Made by a program: the position numbers and the translations under genes
Notes under the pieces: model-generated
What the model saw: only the letters and a program-made list of their open reading frames with translations
The model's database searches: none
Told to the model about the DNA's origin: nothing
Shown here: piece after piece, positions 43,843 through 52,921 of the stretch
Position numbering within the stretch: the stretch's first letter is position 1
Layout of the letters: every line of letters begins with the position of its first letter
From: Eggerthia catenaformis OT 569 = DSM 20559
Lineage (GTDB): Bacteria; Bacillota_I; Bacilli_A; Erysipelotrichales; Coprobacillaceae
Direction: 5' to 3'
Length of the DNA: 64,000 nucleotides
Assembly: GCF_000340375.1 (NCBI RefSeq)
Contig: NZ_KB446648.1
Coordinates: 381,263-445,262, forward strand

Positions 43843-44526
43843 ATGTATCAGCTGGCTCATCGAGGATATAGCGACTGTTTTCCTGAAAATACTATTATAG
43901 CTTTTAGATATGCTTTGGAGAAGGATTATGATGGGATAGAAACGGATATTCAGCAGACAAAAGATGGCAAGCTGGTCTTGCTGCATGATTATAAGATTAA
44001 TCGTACAAGCAATGGAAAGGGATATTTGAAGGATTATAATTATTCTGATCTTAGGCAGTATGATTTTCATGGTAAATTTAAGATTAAGGCAACAATACCT
44101 ACTTTAGAAGAACTGTTGATGTTGGTAAAGGAATCCGGCAAGATTGCTAATTTGGAAATTAAAGAGAATGTATTAAATTTAACTGTTGAAAAGACAGTAG
44201 AAATGGTAAAAACATTCGATGTTCTGGAACAGATTTATTTTTCTTCAACGTCTTTAGAACAAATGCTTTTAATAAAGAAATTATTGCCTGATTCTTATTG
44301 TGCACTGATATCTGATTATGATTATCCATGGTATAAGCAAATGATTGTTAAATATCATTTAAATGGTATTCATGCCAGATATACAGATTTAACAAGAGAT
44401 GAAATTCGGTATTTTAAAGAACATAATATTATGGTAGGTGCATGGACAATAAAGAATCAGAAAGACTTTGATTATTTTAAAGAACAGGATATTATGTTTA
44501 TATTCACAAATAGATATTTTAAATAG
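43843..44526 (+). CDS. ugpQ: Glycerophosphodiester phosphodiesterase
   Basis: Cytosolic GDPD releasing glycerol-3-phosphate from glycerophosphodiesters. It has 227 residues. TIM-barrel motifs are AHRGYSDCFPENT (His/Arg at about 5-6, Glu at 14), DGIETDIQQTKDG (metal-binding Glu/Asp) and LLHDYKINRTSNG (catalytic His). The C-terminal AWTIKN is typical. ATG 43843 is chosen because GGGGGA lies 7 bases upstream; the upstream ATG at 43825 lacks a ribosome site. No signal peptide. It starts a run of closely spaced genes through folC. Confidence 0.9.
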   Translation: MYQLAHRGYSDCFPENTIIAFRYALEKDYDGIETDIQQTKDGKLVLLHDYKINRTSNGKGYLKDYNYSDLRQYDFHGKFKIKATIPTLEELLMLVKESGKIANLEIKENVLNLTVEKTVEMVKTFDVLEQIYFSSTSLEQMLLIKKLLPDSYCALISDYDYPWYKQMIVKYHLNGIHARYTDLTRDEIRYFKEHNIMVGAWTIKNQKDFDYFKEQDIMFIFTNRYFK

Positions 44527-44535
44527 GGGATTGGT

Positions 44536-44823
44536 ATGCGTTTAGATAAATTTTTAAAAGTATCAAGAATTATAAAAAGAAGGACGCTTTCTAAAGAAAT
44601 TAGTCAGGCAAGTCGGGTTAAGGTTAATGATAAGACAGCTAAGCCTTCTACAAAATTAAAAGAAGGCGACATTATTGAAATTGCTTTTGGCAGAAGTATA
44701 CTTAAAGTGAAAGTATTGTGTTTGAAAGAGCATGTTTTAAAAGAAGAAGCAGACAGTCTTTATGAGATTATAGAAGAAATAAAGAAAGAGGAAGATTATG
44801 AAAAAGAAGAAACTCAGATATAA
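44536..44823 (+). CDS. rqcP: S4-domain RNA-binding protein RqcP (YabO)
   Basis: A 95-residue S4 protein: RLDKFLKVSRIIKRRTLSKE..ASRVKVNDKTAKPSTKLKEGD. In Bacillus subtilis RqcP binds stalled 50S subunits and assists RqcH in adding Ala tails. Length and the following divIC gene match the yabO-yabP/divIC region of Bacilli. Its 3' end overlaps the next gene by 26 bases. Hsp15-like annotation is an alternative name for the same fold. Confidence 0.88.
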   Translation: MRLDKFLKVSRIIKRRTLSKEISQASRVKVNDKTAKPSTKLKEGDIIEIAFGRSILKVKVLCLKEHVLKEEADSLYEIIEEIKKEEDYEKEETQI

Positions 44824-45094
44824 TGTAATATTATCTTTAATTGCGATTGCTGTTTCATGTGGTCTTATTTTTAGTGTTGTTTCACAGGTGATAAGAATTC
44901 ATCATCGTAAACAAGAGCTTGCAGTATTAGAAAAACAGCGGCAAAAGCTGGTTAAGGAAAAGGCTTCTTTAAATAAAGAGGTTAAAGAATTAGAAGAAGA
45001 TGATTATATTGTCAGGTATGCAAGAGATCATTATATTTTTTCTAAAGATGGAGAAAAAGCGGTTGTACTGCCTGATGGTAATAAGGAGCAATAA
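44798..45094 (+). CDS. divIC: Septum formation initiator DivIC/FtsB family
   Basis: Bitopic division protein of 98 residues. It has a short basic cytosolic tail, one membrane helix (about 9-28), then an extracellular coiled coil (about 30-68, KQELAVLEKQRQKLVKEKA) and the conserved end DDYIVRYARDHYIFSKDGE. It works with FtsL and DivIB at the septum. The start lies inside rqcP, as expected for the conserved pair. Confidence 0.88.
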   Translation: MKKKKLRYNVILSLIAIAVSCGLIFSVVSQVIRIHHRKQELAVLEKQRQKLVKEKASLNKEVKELEEDDYIVRYARDHYIFSKDGEKAVVLPDGNKEQ

Positions 45095-45096
45095 AT

Positions 45097-45927
45097 ATGT
45101 ACAAACTGATATTATCTGATTTAGATGAAACCTTACTGGTTAATCATCATGTTCCTGATTTTAATAGAAATGCAATATCCCGGGCAAGGAAAAAAGGAGT
45201 TAAGTTTGCGGTTGCTACAGGGAGAGCTTTTAATATGATTCCTGAAATTTTAGAAGAGCTGGGAACATATAATCAAGAAGATGAATATTCTATCTGTTTT
45301 AATGGTGCTTTGATTGTTGAACATAAGGATCAGAATATTATCTATTTTAACGGTCTGGATTATGATCTGTGTTCCAAATTATTTGAATATGGAAGATCTT
45401 TGGATGTTTGTGTATTGATATTTACTTTAGATTGTTGTTATATCTTTCATGCAGATAGTGATGAAGTGGAGAGAAAAACTGCTCAGAAAGCTCCATTTAA
45501 GATAATAGAAAATTATGATATGTCTTTTCTTAAGGGTGATCAGATTGCTAAAATACTTTTTATGAAGAGAGATATGGATTTTTTGATGAAATTAAAAAAT
45601 CGGATGGAGACTGTTTTTGAAAATGTTTCATTTGCTTTTTCAAGTAATCGTTATATTGAAATGAATGCAAAAGGAGTTAATAAGGGTGTAGGATTACATT
45701 GGCTTTGTCATTATTTAGGAATTAAAGAGAGTGAAACTATCGCCATTGGTGATAATTATAATGATGTGTCTATGATCAAAGAAGCAGGGCTTGGATGCTG
45801 TGTAAGAAGTAGTCGTGATGATGTTAAAGCCATCAGTGATTATGTATGCAGACATGATTATGGAGATGGTGCTGTTAAAGAAGTGATTGAAAAATTTATT
45901 TTACAGGAGACAACAAATGAACTATAA
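45097..45927 (+). CDS. HAD-superfamily Cof-type phosphatase (first of a tandem pair)
   Basis: A 276-residue Cof-type HAD phosphatase. Motif I is SDLDETLL (about 6-13), motif II ATGRAF (about 44), with a cap domain at about 85-185. IAIGDNYNDVSMI (about 218-230) is motif IV. It starts 2 bases after divIC and overlaps the next paralogue by 11 bases. Relative to other family members the segment SSNRYIEMNAKGVNKG matches the usual substrate-site block. Substrate unknown. Confidence 0.9.
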   Translation: MYKLILSDLDETLLVNHHVPDFNRNAISRARKKGVKFAVATGRAFNMIPEILEELGTYNQEDEYSICFNGALIVEHKDQNIIYFNGLDYDLCSKLFEYGRSLDVCVLIFTLDCCYIFHADSDEVERKTAQKAPFKIIENYDMSFLKGDQIAKILFMKRDMDFLMKLKNRMETVFENVSFAFSSNRYIEMNAKGVNKGVGLHWLCHYLGIKESETIAIGDNYNDVSMIKEAGLGCCVRSSRDDVKAISDYVCRHDYGDGAVKEVIEKFILQETTNEL

Positions 45928-46750
45928 ATTAATTGCCTGTGATCTTGATGAGACTTTACTCAATGATGATCATATTGTACCTGAAAGTAATATTTACTGG
46001 ATTCAGAAAGCAAGAAAAGAACATAATATTAAATTTGTGCCGGCAACAGGCAGGGGATATATGCAGATTCTTCCTGAATTACGGCAGTTGGGTCTTGATA
46101 AGCAAAAAGATGAATATGTTCTTTCTTTTAATGGCGGGGCTTTAACTGAGAATAAAGATTATCATTTGATTGACTGGCATGGCTTAGATTTTAATAAGAT
46201 GAAAGAATTATTTGAATTTGGATTAAAACAGGATGTCTGTATACATGTTTATACAAATACCGTATTATATATCTATCATTTAAGTGAGAGTGAAAGAGAG
46301 CGTATCAAGCATCAGAAGCTTCAAGCTATTTATCCTGATGAAGATAGTGTTGATTTTTTAAAGGATGAACCTATTGCTAAAATACTATATCAGAATATTG
46401 ATGTTCCTTATCTGATGAGTTTGGAAGATCAGTTGAAAGATATTACAGATGGGTGTGTTTCAGTTAGTTATTCTAGTAATCGTTATATGGAATTTAATGC
46501 TTTAGGTGTTGATAAAGGAGCCGGCTTAAAAAATCTGGCTCAAAAATTAGGATGTTCTATTGAGGAAACTATAGCTGTTGGAGATAACTATAATGATTTA
46601 ACTATGCTTGATATGGCCGGCTTATCTGTTGCAGCCGGTAATGCGGTTGAAGATGTTAAGAAGGCCTGTGATTATACTACTAAGGCAAATAATAATGAAG
46701 GAGTTGTTGCAGAACTTATTAGAAAGTTCATTTATCATGAAGACATTTAG
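45917..46750 (+). CDS. HAD-superfamily Cof-type phosphatase (second of a tandem pair)
   Basis: A 277-residue paralogue of the preceding protein, co-linear with it: CDLDETLLNDDH (about 7-18), PATGRGY, SSNRYMEFNALGVDKGAG and AVGDNYNDLTML. The pair evidently arose by tandem duplication. ATG 45917 follows CAGGAGAC; it overlaps the upstream gene by 11 bases and ung by 14. Confidence 0.9.
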   Translation: MNYKLIACDLDETLLNDDHIVPESNIYWIQKARKEHNIKFVPATGRGYMQILPELRQLGLDKQKDEYVLSFNGGALTENKDYHLIDWHGLDFNKMKELFEFGLKQDVCIHVYTNTVLYIYHLSESERERIKHQKLQAIYPDEDSVDFLKDEPIAKILYQNIDVPYLMSLEDQLKDITDGCVSVSYSSNRYMEFNALGVDKGAGLKNLAQKLGCSIEETIAVGDNYNDLTMLDMAGLSVAAGNAVEDVKKACDYTTKANNNEGVVAELIRKFIYHEDI

Positions 46751-47393
46751 AGAGATTATAGAACAAGAAAGCAAGCAAGAATATTATCGGAGATTACATA
46801 GCTTTGTAGATGAACAATATGCATCATATACTGTTTTTCCGCCTTATAAAATGATTTTTCATGCTTTTAATTTCTGTGATTATGAAGATATCAAAGTTGT
46901 TGTTATAGGGCAGGATCCTTATCATGAACTGCATCAGGCTAACGGATTAGCCTTTTCGGTAAATAAAGGTGTTATAATTCCTCCATCATTAAGAAATATT
47001 TATAAAGAAGCTCATGATGATGTTGGAATAGATATTCCTTCACATGGTGATTTAAGCGACTGGGCAAGACAGGGAGTATTACTTCTTAATACTGTTTTAA
47101 CTGTTCAGGAAGGACTTGCAAATTCTCATAAGATGCAGGGCTGGGAAATTTTTACTGATCATATTATTGAAGCAATGAATCAAAGAGATAAGCCACTGGT
47201 ATTTATTTTGTGGGGCAGACAGGCGCAAAATAAAGAAGAGATGATAGATACAACAAAACATTTTGTTGTTAAAAGTGCACATCCTTCACCCTTAAGTGCG
47301 TCCAGAGGCTTTTTTGGAAGTAGACCTTTTTCTAAAACTAATGCTTTTTTAGAAAGTCGGGGTATTGATCCGATTGACTGGAGGATTAAATAG
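46737..47393 (+). CDS. ung: Uracil-DNA glycosylase, family 1
   Basis: Removes uracil from DNA. It has 218 residues. Catalytic water-activating motif GQDPYH (about 60-65), the minor-groove loop with HPSPLSASRGFFG (about 182-194), and LLLNTVLTV are all conserved. ATG 46737 lies inside the end of the upstream HAD gene; the open frame extends further upstream, but homologous sequence begins at MKTFREI. The stop TAG overlaps the GTG start of folC by one base. Confidence 0.95.
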   Translation: MKTFREIIEQESKQEYYRRLHSFVDEQYASYTVFPPYKMIFHAFNFCDYEDIKVVVIGQDPYHELHQANGLAFSVNKGVIIPPSLRNIYKEAHDDVGIDIPSHGDLSDWARQGVLLLNTVLTVQEGLANSHKMQGWEIFTDHIIEAMNQRDKPLVFILWGRQAQNKEEMIDTTKHFVVKSAHPSPLSASRGFFGSRPFSKTNAFLESRGIDPIDWRIK

Positions 47394-48604
47394 TGTTTAA
47401 GAATATTAATGAAGCCATACAATATATTGAATCACAGAGATCTAAGCATACTGTAGATGAGTTTAGACAGATTTTAAGACATTTGCATATTCCTATGAAA
47501 CAAAAGAATATGATTCATATTGCAGGGACTAATGGGAAAGGATCAACAGTAAATTATATTAGAGCCATCTTAAATGCGCATGGTTATAAAACAGGTACCT
47601 TTACTTCACCTTATATAGTCAGTCATAATGATCGTATTCGGATAGATGATCAGCCAATCAGTGATGAAGATTTATTATTTTATATTAATAAACATTATCA
47701 GACTATTAAAGAGAAGCATTTATCGATGTTTGAGATAGATGTATTAATTATGCTTGATTATTTTTCTTCTCTGCCTTTGGATTATCGGATTATTGAATGC
47801 GGTATTGGCGGACTTAATGATAAGACAAATGTAATTGATCCTATTTTGTCGGCTATTACTAATATTGGAGATGATCATCTGAATCTGATTGGACCTAGCA
47901 TTTATGATGTTATTAATGAGAAAATGGGTATTATTAAGCCTCACCAGACATTTGTTACCAGTGAGACAAGCGGTACCTTTTTAGCACGTCTGCAAGAACA
48001 ATGTGATGTTATGGAAACAAAAATGGTTGTTGTACCGGAATATCTGGTTACTCACTATCCATATGAGTTTTATTATCGCGATATGTGCTTTAAGCTCATT
48101 GATCAAGGCATTTATCAGGTTTCTAATGCCAGATTAGCTTTAACCATATGTAATCAGTTTATTAAATTGAATTCCCAGAAAACGATATCAGCTATTGAAA
48201 ATACACATTGGGCCGGACGTTTTGAAGTCATGAAATATAAAGGAAAAAAGATTATTCTTGATGGAGCACATAATAAGCCCGGATTAGCAGCTTTAATGAA
48301 ATCTATTACTTCACAGCCTCATGAAAATTTAGCAGTTATTTTTGCATGTTTAAAAGACAAAGATGATATTGAGATGATAGAGCTTCTTGATTTGACACCT
48401 TATCCTGTCATTCTTACATCTTTTCAGGATGAAAGAAGCGTGGAACTGAAAGATCATGTAATGGGCGATCATATGAAATATATTAAGGATTATCAGGAGG
48501 CTATTAAAACCGCCTATCTGAAATATGATGAAATTCTTATTACAGGATCATTGCATTTTATTTCAGCAGTTAGAAAATTAATACAAAAACAGGAGGGAAA
48601 ATGA
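47393..48604 (+). CDS. folC: Folylpolyglutamate synthase / dihydrofolate synthase FolC
   Basis: ATP-dependent addition of glutamate to folates. It has 403 residues. The P-loop GTNGKGSTVNYI (about 44-55) is typical of the family, followed by GIGGLNDKTN and GDDHLNLIGPSI. The C-terminal Mur-ligase-like domain includes ILDGAHNKPG. It starts with GTG 47393, supported by GGAGG 11 bases upstream. Last gene of the run that began at ugpQ. A terminator follows. Confidence 0.93.
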   Translation: MFKNINEAIQYIESQRSKHTVDEFRQILRHLHIPMKQKNMIHIAGTNGKGSTVNYIRAILNAHGYKTGTFTSPYIVSHNDRIRIDDQPISDEDLLFYINKHYQTIKEKHLSMFEIDVLIMLDYFSSLPLDYRIIECGIGGLNDKTNVIDPILSAITNIGDDHLNLIGPSIYDVINEKMGIIKPHQTFVTSETSGTFLARLQEQCDVMETKMVVVPEYLVTHYPYEFYYRDMCFKLIDQGIYQVSNARLALTICNQFIKLNSQKTISAIENTHWAGRFEVMKYKGKKIILDGAHNKPGLAALMKSITSQPHENLAVIFACLKDKDDIEMIELLDLTPYPVILTSFQDERSVELKDHVMGDHMKYIKDYQEAIKTAYLKYDEILITGSLHFISAVRKLIQKQEGK

Positions 48605-48627
48605 GTTTATTTCTTCTCCTGTTTTTT
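48585..48627 (+). terminator. Terminator after folC
   Basis: AAAAACAGGAG (48585-48595) pairs with CTCCTGTTTTT (48616-48626). The first arm overlaps the last folC codons. Confidence 0.8.
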
Positions 48628-48674
48628 AGATATACAAATAAATTAAAAGAAAAATAAAAAAGAGAAAATTTTAC

Positions 48675-48725
48675 TATGACTCCTCTCTTTATTATGATAA
48701 AATAGAAACATAGAAAGCGATTACA
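48675..48725 (+). promoter_or_regulatory. glgC promoter with a downstream cre-like site
   Basis: A weak -35 (TATGAC, 48675-48680), a 17-base spacer and TAAAAT (48698-48703). AGAAAGCGATTACA (48712-48725) matches 13 of 14 cre positions; only the first base differs. It lies about 10 bases after the -10 box, where CcpA would block elongation. Confidence 0.6.
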
Positions 48726-48746
48726 TATAGAAGGAGGAGATAAAAT

Positions 48747-49874
48747 ATGGGAAAAGAGTTAGTAGCAATGATTCTTGCCGGCGGACGTGGAACACGTTTA
48801 AAAGAATTGACTGCTAAAGTCGCTAAACCAGCTGTATATTTTGGGGGAAAATATCGTATTATCGATTTTCCTTTAAGTAATTGTGCAAATTCGGGCATTG
48901 ATATTGTTGGTGTACTGACACAGTATGAGTCAGTTTTATTAGGAGCATATGTAGGTGCAGGAAGCAAGTGGGGTCTTGATGGAAATAACTCATTGGCAGC
49001 TATTTTACCGGCTCGTGAGAGAGGTGAAGTAGGCGCTACATGGTATGCAGGAACCGCTGATGCTATTTATCAGAATATCAGTTTCTTGGATCAGTATGAT
49101 CCTGAATATGTTCTTATTTTATCAGGTGATCATATTTATAAAATGGATTATACGGAAATGCTGGCTGCACATAAAGAAAAGAATGCTGACTTAACGGTTG
49201 CAGTTTTAAATGTATCTAAAAAAGAAGCAAGCCGCTTTGGGATCATGAATACAAATGAAGATTTATCTATTTATGAGTTTGAAGAGAAGCCGGCAGAGCC
49301 GAAGTCTACACTGGCATCTATGGGTATTTATATTTTTACTTATAAAGAATTAAGGAAATATCTAATAGCTGATGCTAAGAAAAAAGACAGTAAACATGAT
49401 TTCGGCATGAATATTATTCCGGATATGCTTGCTGACAATAAGCGTTTATTTGCTTATGAATTTAAAGGCTATTGGAAAGATGTCGGAACAGTAGATAGTC
49501 TATGGGAAGCAAATATGGATTTATTAGATGATCGTCAGTTGGATCTTTATAATACTAAGAAGGATTGGAAAATTTATTCTGAAGATACTTTAAGTAAGCC
49601 GCAGCTTCTTGGTGAGAATGCTTCTGTTAAACATTCTATGATTAATCAAGGATGTATTATTGATGGAACTGTTCAGGGATCTGTCTTATTTAATAATGTA
49701 TCAGTGGGAAAGAATGCAAAAGTTATTGATTCAGTTTTAATGCCGGGAGTTTTAGTTGAGGAAGGTGCTGAAGTTTATAAATCTATTGTTGATGAAGGCA
49801 TTACTGTTAAAGCCGGTGCCGTTGTAAATAAAGATGCCAAAGAGGTCGCACTTGTTGCGAAAAATATAAAGTAG
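48747..49874 (+). CDS. glgC: Glucose-1-phosphate adenylyltransferase GlgC
   Basis: Makes ADP-glucose for glycogen synthesis. It has 375 residues. The N-terminal nucleotidyltransferase has [13 protein letters not shown] (about 10-22) and GDHIYKMDY (about 128). KFGMN-type and [10 protein letters not shown] (about 181) bind glucose-1-P. The C-terminal left-handed beta-helix (about 295-375) shows hexapeptide repeats. AAGGAGGAG precedes ATG 48747. First of three genes. Confidence 0.95.
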   Translation: MGKELVAMILAGGRGTRLKELTAKVAKPAVYFGGKYRIIDFPLSNCANSGIDIVGVLTQYESVLLGAYVGAGSKWGLDGNNSLAAILPARERGEVGATWYAGTADAIYQNISFLDQYDPEYVLILSGDHIYKMDYTEMLAAHKEKNADLTVAVLNVSKKEASRFGIMNTNEDLSIYEFEEKPAEPKSTLASMGIYIFTYKELRKYLIADAKKKDSKHDFGMNIIPDMLADNKRLFAYEFKGYWKDVGTVDSLWEANMDLLDDRQLDLYNTKKDWKIYSEDTLSKPQLLGENASVKHSMINQGCIIDGTVQGSVLFNNVSVGKNAKVIDSVLMPGVLVEEGAEVYKSIVDEGITVKAGAVVNKDAKEVALVAKNIK

Positions 49875-49887
49875 GGAGGATGAAGAA

Positions 49888-51003
49888 ATGGCTAATAAAG
49901 TAATCGGATATGTCAATTTACATTCAGATGTATCGCTTAATGGATTAACAGAGAAAAGACCAGTTGCTTCAGTCAGCTTCCTGGGTCGTTATGGCATTAT
50001 TGATTTTGTATTATCGAATTTTTCTAATTCAATGATTGATAGTGTTGGTGTTTTAATTAAAGAGAAGCCAAGATCTTTATTAAAGCATATGAGTAATGGA
50101 AATGCATGGAATTTTAATTCTAAAAATGGCGGTATTAATCTGCTTTATAATGAGAAGCATGTTAATACGATGTATAATCATGATATTAATAATATTCTTG
50201 AAAATATTAAGTTCTTTGAAAAAGAGAATCCGGATTATGTTGTTGTGGCACCGAATCATATTGTAACAACTATGGATTATAGCGAACTTGTTGAAAATCA
50301 TATTGCTTCAGGTAAGGATATTACTATTGTTGCAATGAAAACAAAGAATGCACATGAAGAGTTTATTGGTGGAGATTATATTAAGATAGATAGTGATACG
50401 AGAGAGGTTGTCGGCATTGAGAAGAATATGGGAACTGCTAAAAACAGAGTTGTATCTTTAGAAACATATGTTTTCTCTGCTAAGGTATTTGCTAAGTTCT
50501 TAAAGGATGCTCAGAAAATTTCTGCTTTCTTTGATCTTCGTGATATGCTTGCATACAGCGTCAATGAAAGAAGTATTAATATTTATGATTATAAAGGATT
50601 TGCGAAAGCAATTAATTCTTATGAATCATATTATGAAGTTTCAATGGGCTTCCTGTCTCTTGAGAATTCTACTCAGGTCTTTAAATCTAATTGGCCTATA
50701 TTTACTAACACTAATGATACACCGCCAACTAAGTATCTTGATGATGCAAAAGTGGTAAGTGCATTTATAGCAAACGGTGTTATTGTGGATGGAACGGTAG
50801 AGCATAGTATTTTAGGACGTAATGTAAAGATTGGTAAGGGAGCTATTGTTAAAAATAGTATTATTCTGTCTGATTCAGTCATTGATCCGGGTGCTCATGT
50901 TGAAAATGTTATTGTGGATAAAGAAGCCAGAGTTAAAAATATTAAGACTCTTATCGGTGATTCAAAGAGCCCGACTTTTATTAAAGAAGGAGATATTGTT
51001 TGA
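49888..51003 (+). CDS. glgD: Glucose-1-phosphate adenylyltransferase accessory subunit GlgD
   Basis: GlgC paralogue of 371 residues that partners GlgC in Firmicutes. The catalytic loop is eroded: where GlgC has LAGGRGTRL, this protein has an unrelated LHSDVSLNGLTEKR segment, so it is probably regulatory. ISFLGRYGIIDFVLSNF-like sequence and C-terminal hexapeptide repeats (about 285-360) remain. GGAGGATG precedes ATG 49888, 13 bases after glgC. The stop TGA overlaps the glgA start. Confidence 0.93.
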   Translation: MANKVIGYVNLHSDVSLNGLTEKRPVASVSFLGRYGIIDFVLSNFSNSMIDSVGVLIKEKPRSLLKHMSNGNAWNFNSKNGGINLLYNEKHVNTMYNHDINNILENIKFFEKENPDYVVVAPNHIVTTMDYSELVENHIASGKDITIVAMKTKNAHEEFIGGDYIKIDSDTREVVGIEKNMGTAKNRVVSLETYVFSAKVFAKFLKDAQKISAFFDLRDMLAYSVNERSINIYDYKGFAKAINSYESYYEVSMGFLSLENSTQVFKSNWPIFTNTNDTPPTKYLDDAKVVSAFIANGVIVDGTVEHSILGRNVKIGKGAIVKNSIILSDSVIDPGAHVENVIVDKEARVKNIKTLIGDSKSPTFIKEGDIV

Positions 51004-52433
51004 TGAGAATTGCCTTTGCAGGAGGTGAAGCACTTCCTTATATTAAATCCGGAGGGTTGGCTGATGTATTGGGGTCTTTGCCAAAAGAATTAGCTAAAAA
51101 AGGACATGAATGTTATGTTTTTTTGCCAAAATATGAAGATATTAAGCTTTCTGATACATTAGAGTATGTCACTAATTTTTATCTTTGGGTTGGCTGGAGA
51201 AGATGCTATTGTGGTGTTTTTAAAGCCGTTTATGAAGGCGTAACTTATTATTTTGTAGATAATGAGCAATATTTCAGAAGACCTGGACTTTATGGCTATG
51301 ATGATGACTATGAGAGATTTGCATTCTATGATTTTGCGGTTTTAGAATGTCTTTCTCGTTTAGATATTATGCCTGATATTCTGTCTCTTCATGATTGGCA
51401 GGCAGCTATGATTGCACCGTTATATAAAGAGAGATATTGCTATTATGATTTTTATGGAGATGTAAAGATTACTTTTACTATTCATAATATTGCCTATCAG
51501 GGAAAATGTGATCCTAATTTGCTTCAGGATTTATTTGGATTAGATAATTATCTTTATTATAACGGTAACTGTCGTAATGACGGATGTATGAATATGATGA
51601 AGGCTGCTATTGTTTATAGTGATATTATTACGACTGTTTCACCTACTTATGCCAATGAGATATTGACAGATGCTTATGGTGAAGGACTGCAGTCTATTCT
51701 TAATATGAGAAGGCATGATTTATTCGGTATTTTAAATGGTATTGATTATGATGTAAATGATCCGGCTACTGATCCAAATATTGCTGTTAACTTTGATGTT
51801 TCTAATGTTAAAGCTAAGAAAATGGAAAATAAGCTTGCTTTACAAAGAGAGGTCGGATTACCGGAGAATCCTGATGTTGCTTTAATCGGAATAGTAACAA
51901 GACTGACATGGCAGAAAGGCTTAGATCTTATTATTAACAGGCTTGAAGAATTGCTTAAGAAAGAAGTTCAGCTTGTTATTTTGGGGGCCGGAGATGCAAA
52001 ATATGAAGAACCTCTTAAACAAATAGCAGGTATTGATAATCCGAAAATTAGTCTACAATTAAAATATGATTTTGGCTTAAGCTGTCGTATTTATGCTTCT
52101 TGTGATATGTTTTTGATGCCTTCGTTATTTGAACCATGCGGTTTATCACAGATGATGTCATTACGTTATGGGACAATACCTATTGTTAGGGAAACCGGCG
52201 GATTAAAAGATTCAGTAGAGCCTTATAATGAATATGAAGATACAGGCACCGGCTTTAGTTTTGCTAATTACAATGCTCATGAAATGGAGCATACTATTGA
52301 TTATGCTTTAAGTGTTTATTACAATAATAAAGAAGCTTGGGATCGGATGGTACAAAGAGCTATGAAGGCTAAGCTTGACTGGGATCGTTCAAGCGATGAA
52401 TACATTAATGTATTTAATGCATTACTATATTAA
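51003..52433 (+). CDS. glgA: Glycogen synthase GlgA
   Basis: ADP-glucose-dependent GT5 glycogen synthase of 476 residues. The N-terminal KSGGLADVLGSLPKEL (about 16-31) binds ADP-glucose. HDWQAAM (about 129), TIHNIAYQG (about 160), and the C-terminal RLTWQKGLDL (about 300) and SLFEPCGLSQMMS (about 377-389) with the catalytic Glu are all present. ATG 51003 overlaps the glgD stop (TGATG). No branching enzyme or phosphorylase follows within the window. Confidence 0.95.
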   Translation: MRIAFAGGEALPYIKSGGLADVLGSLPKELAKKGHECYVFLPKYEDIKLSDTLEYVTNFYLWVGWRRCYCGVFKAVYEGVTYYFVDNEQYFRRPGLYGYDDDYERFAFYDFAVLECLSRLDIMPDILSLHDWQAAMIAPLYKERYCYYDFYGDVKITFTIHNIAYQGKCDPNLLQDLFGLDNYLYYNGNCRNDGCMNMMKAAIVYSDIITTVSPTYANEILTDAYGEGLQSILNMRRHDLFGILNGIDYDVNDPATDPNIAVNFDVSNVKAKKMENKLALQREVGLPENPDVALIGIVTRLTWQKGLDLIINRLEELLKKEVQLVILGAGDAKYEEPLKQIAGIDNPKISLQLKYDFGLSCRIYASCDMFLMPSLFEPCGLSQMMSLRYGTIPIVRETGGLKDSVEPYNEYEDTGTGFSFANYNAHEMEHTIDYALSVYYNNKEAWDRMVQRAMKAKLDWDRSSDEYINVFNALLY

Positions 52434-52464
52434 ATTGAATTTATCAGACTCATGTTTAGAAAAC

Positions 52465-52518
52465 AAAAAAGGCTGATTCTGAGGACTTTTTCGGAAGACA
52501 CTCGGAATCTGCTTTTTT
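52465..52518 (+). terminator. Terminator of the glg operon
   Basis: An imperfect stem, GC.GATTC.GAG (from 52472) with CTC.GAATC.GC (from 52501), then a run of T's to 52517. Confidence 0.75.
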
Positions 52519-52921
52519 ATATGAATATGAGATTTAAAGTTAAAAAAATTGAGTATTGTTTTTGTGTTTTTAAATCAAATCATTCTGTTTTTACAATGGC
52601 TTAGTAAAAAATTATGATAAATATGCAGTAATGATCAAAGTAATATGTTTTAGTTAGGGAATAATATTTATATGTTTGGAGTTTGGAAACTTCATGAAGG
52701 AGCACTATACAATAAAATATGTTTCTTGATCGATTATAGCTAAAACTCTTTTATTCTAAAATGCGAATGTATTGCAATTATAATTGACAGAATATAATTT
52801 TATGATATTTTAAGTTAATTAGACTATGTTATATGGCTATGGTAAGCGAATTATCTATAGAATATCTTTATTTGTTAAAGAACAGAAAAACAAAGATAAC
52901 AGAGTAAAGGCGAAATGAATA
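52519..52921 (+). other. 403-base AT-rich gap before the surface-protein remnant
   Basis: No gene can be supported. A promoter-like pair, TTGACA (52784-52789) and TATTTT (52806-52811) spaced 16 bases, may have driven the decayed surface-protein gene. Confidence 0.4.
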
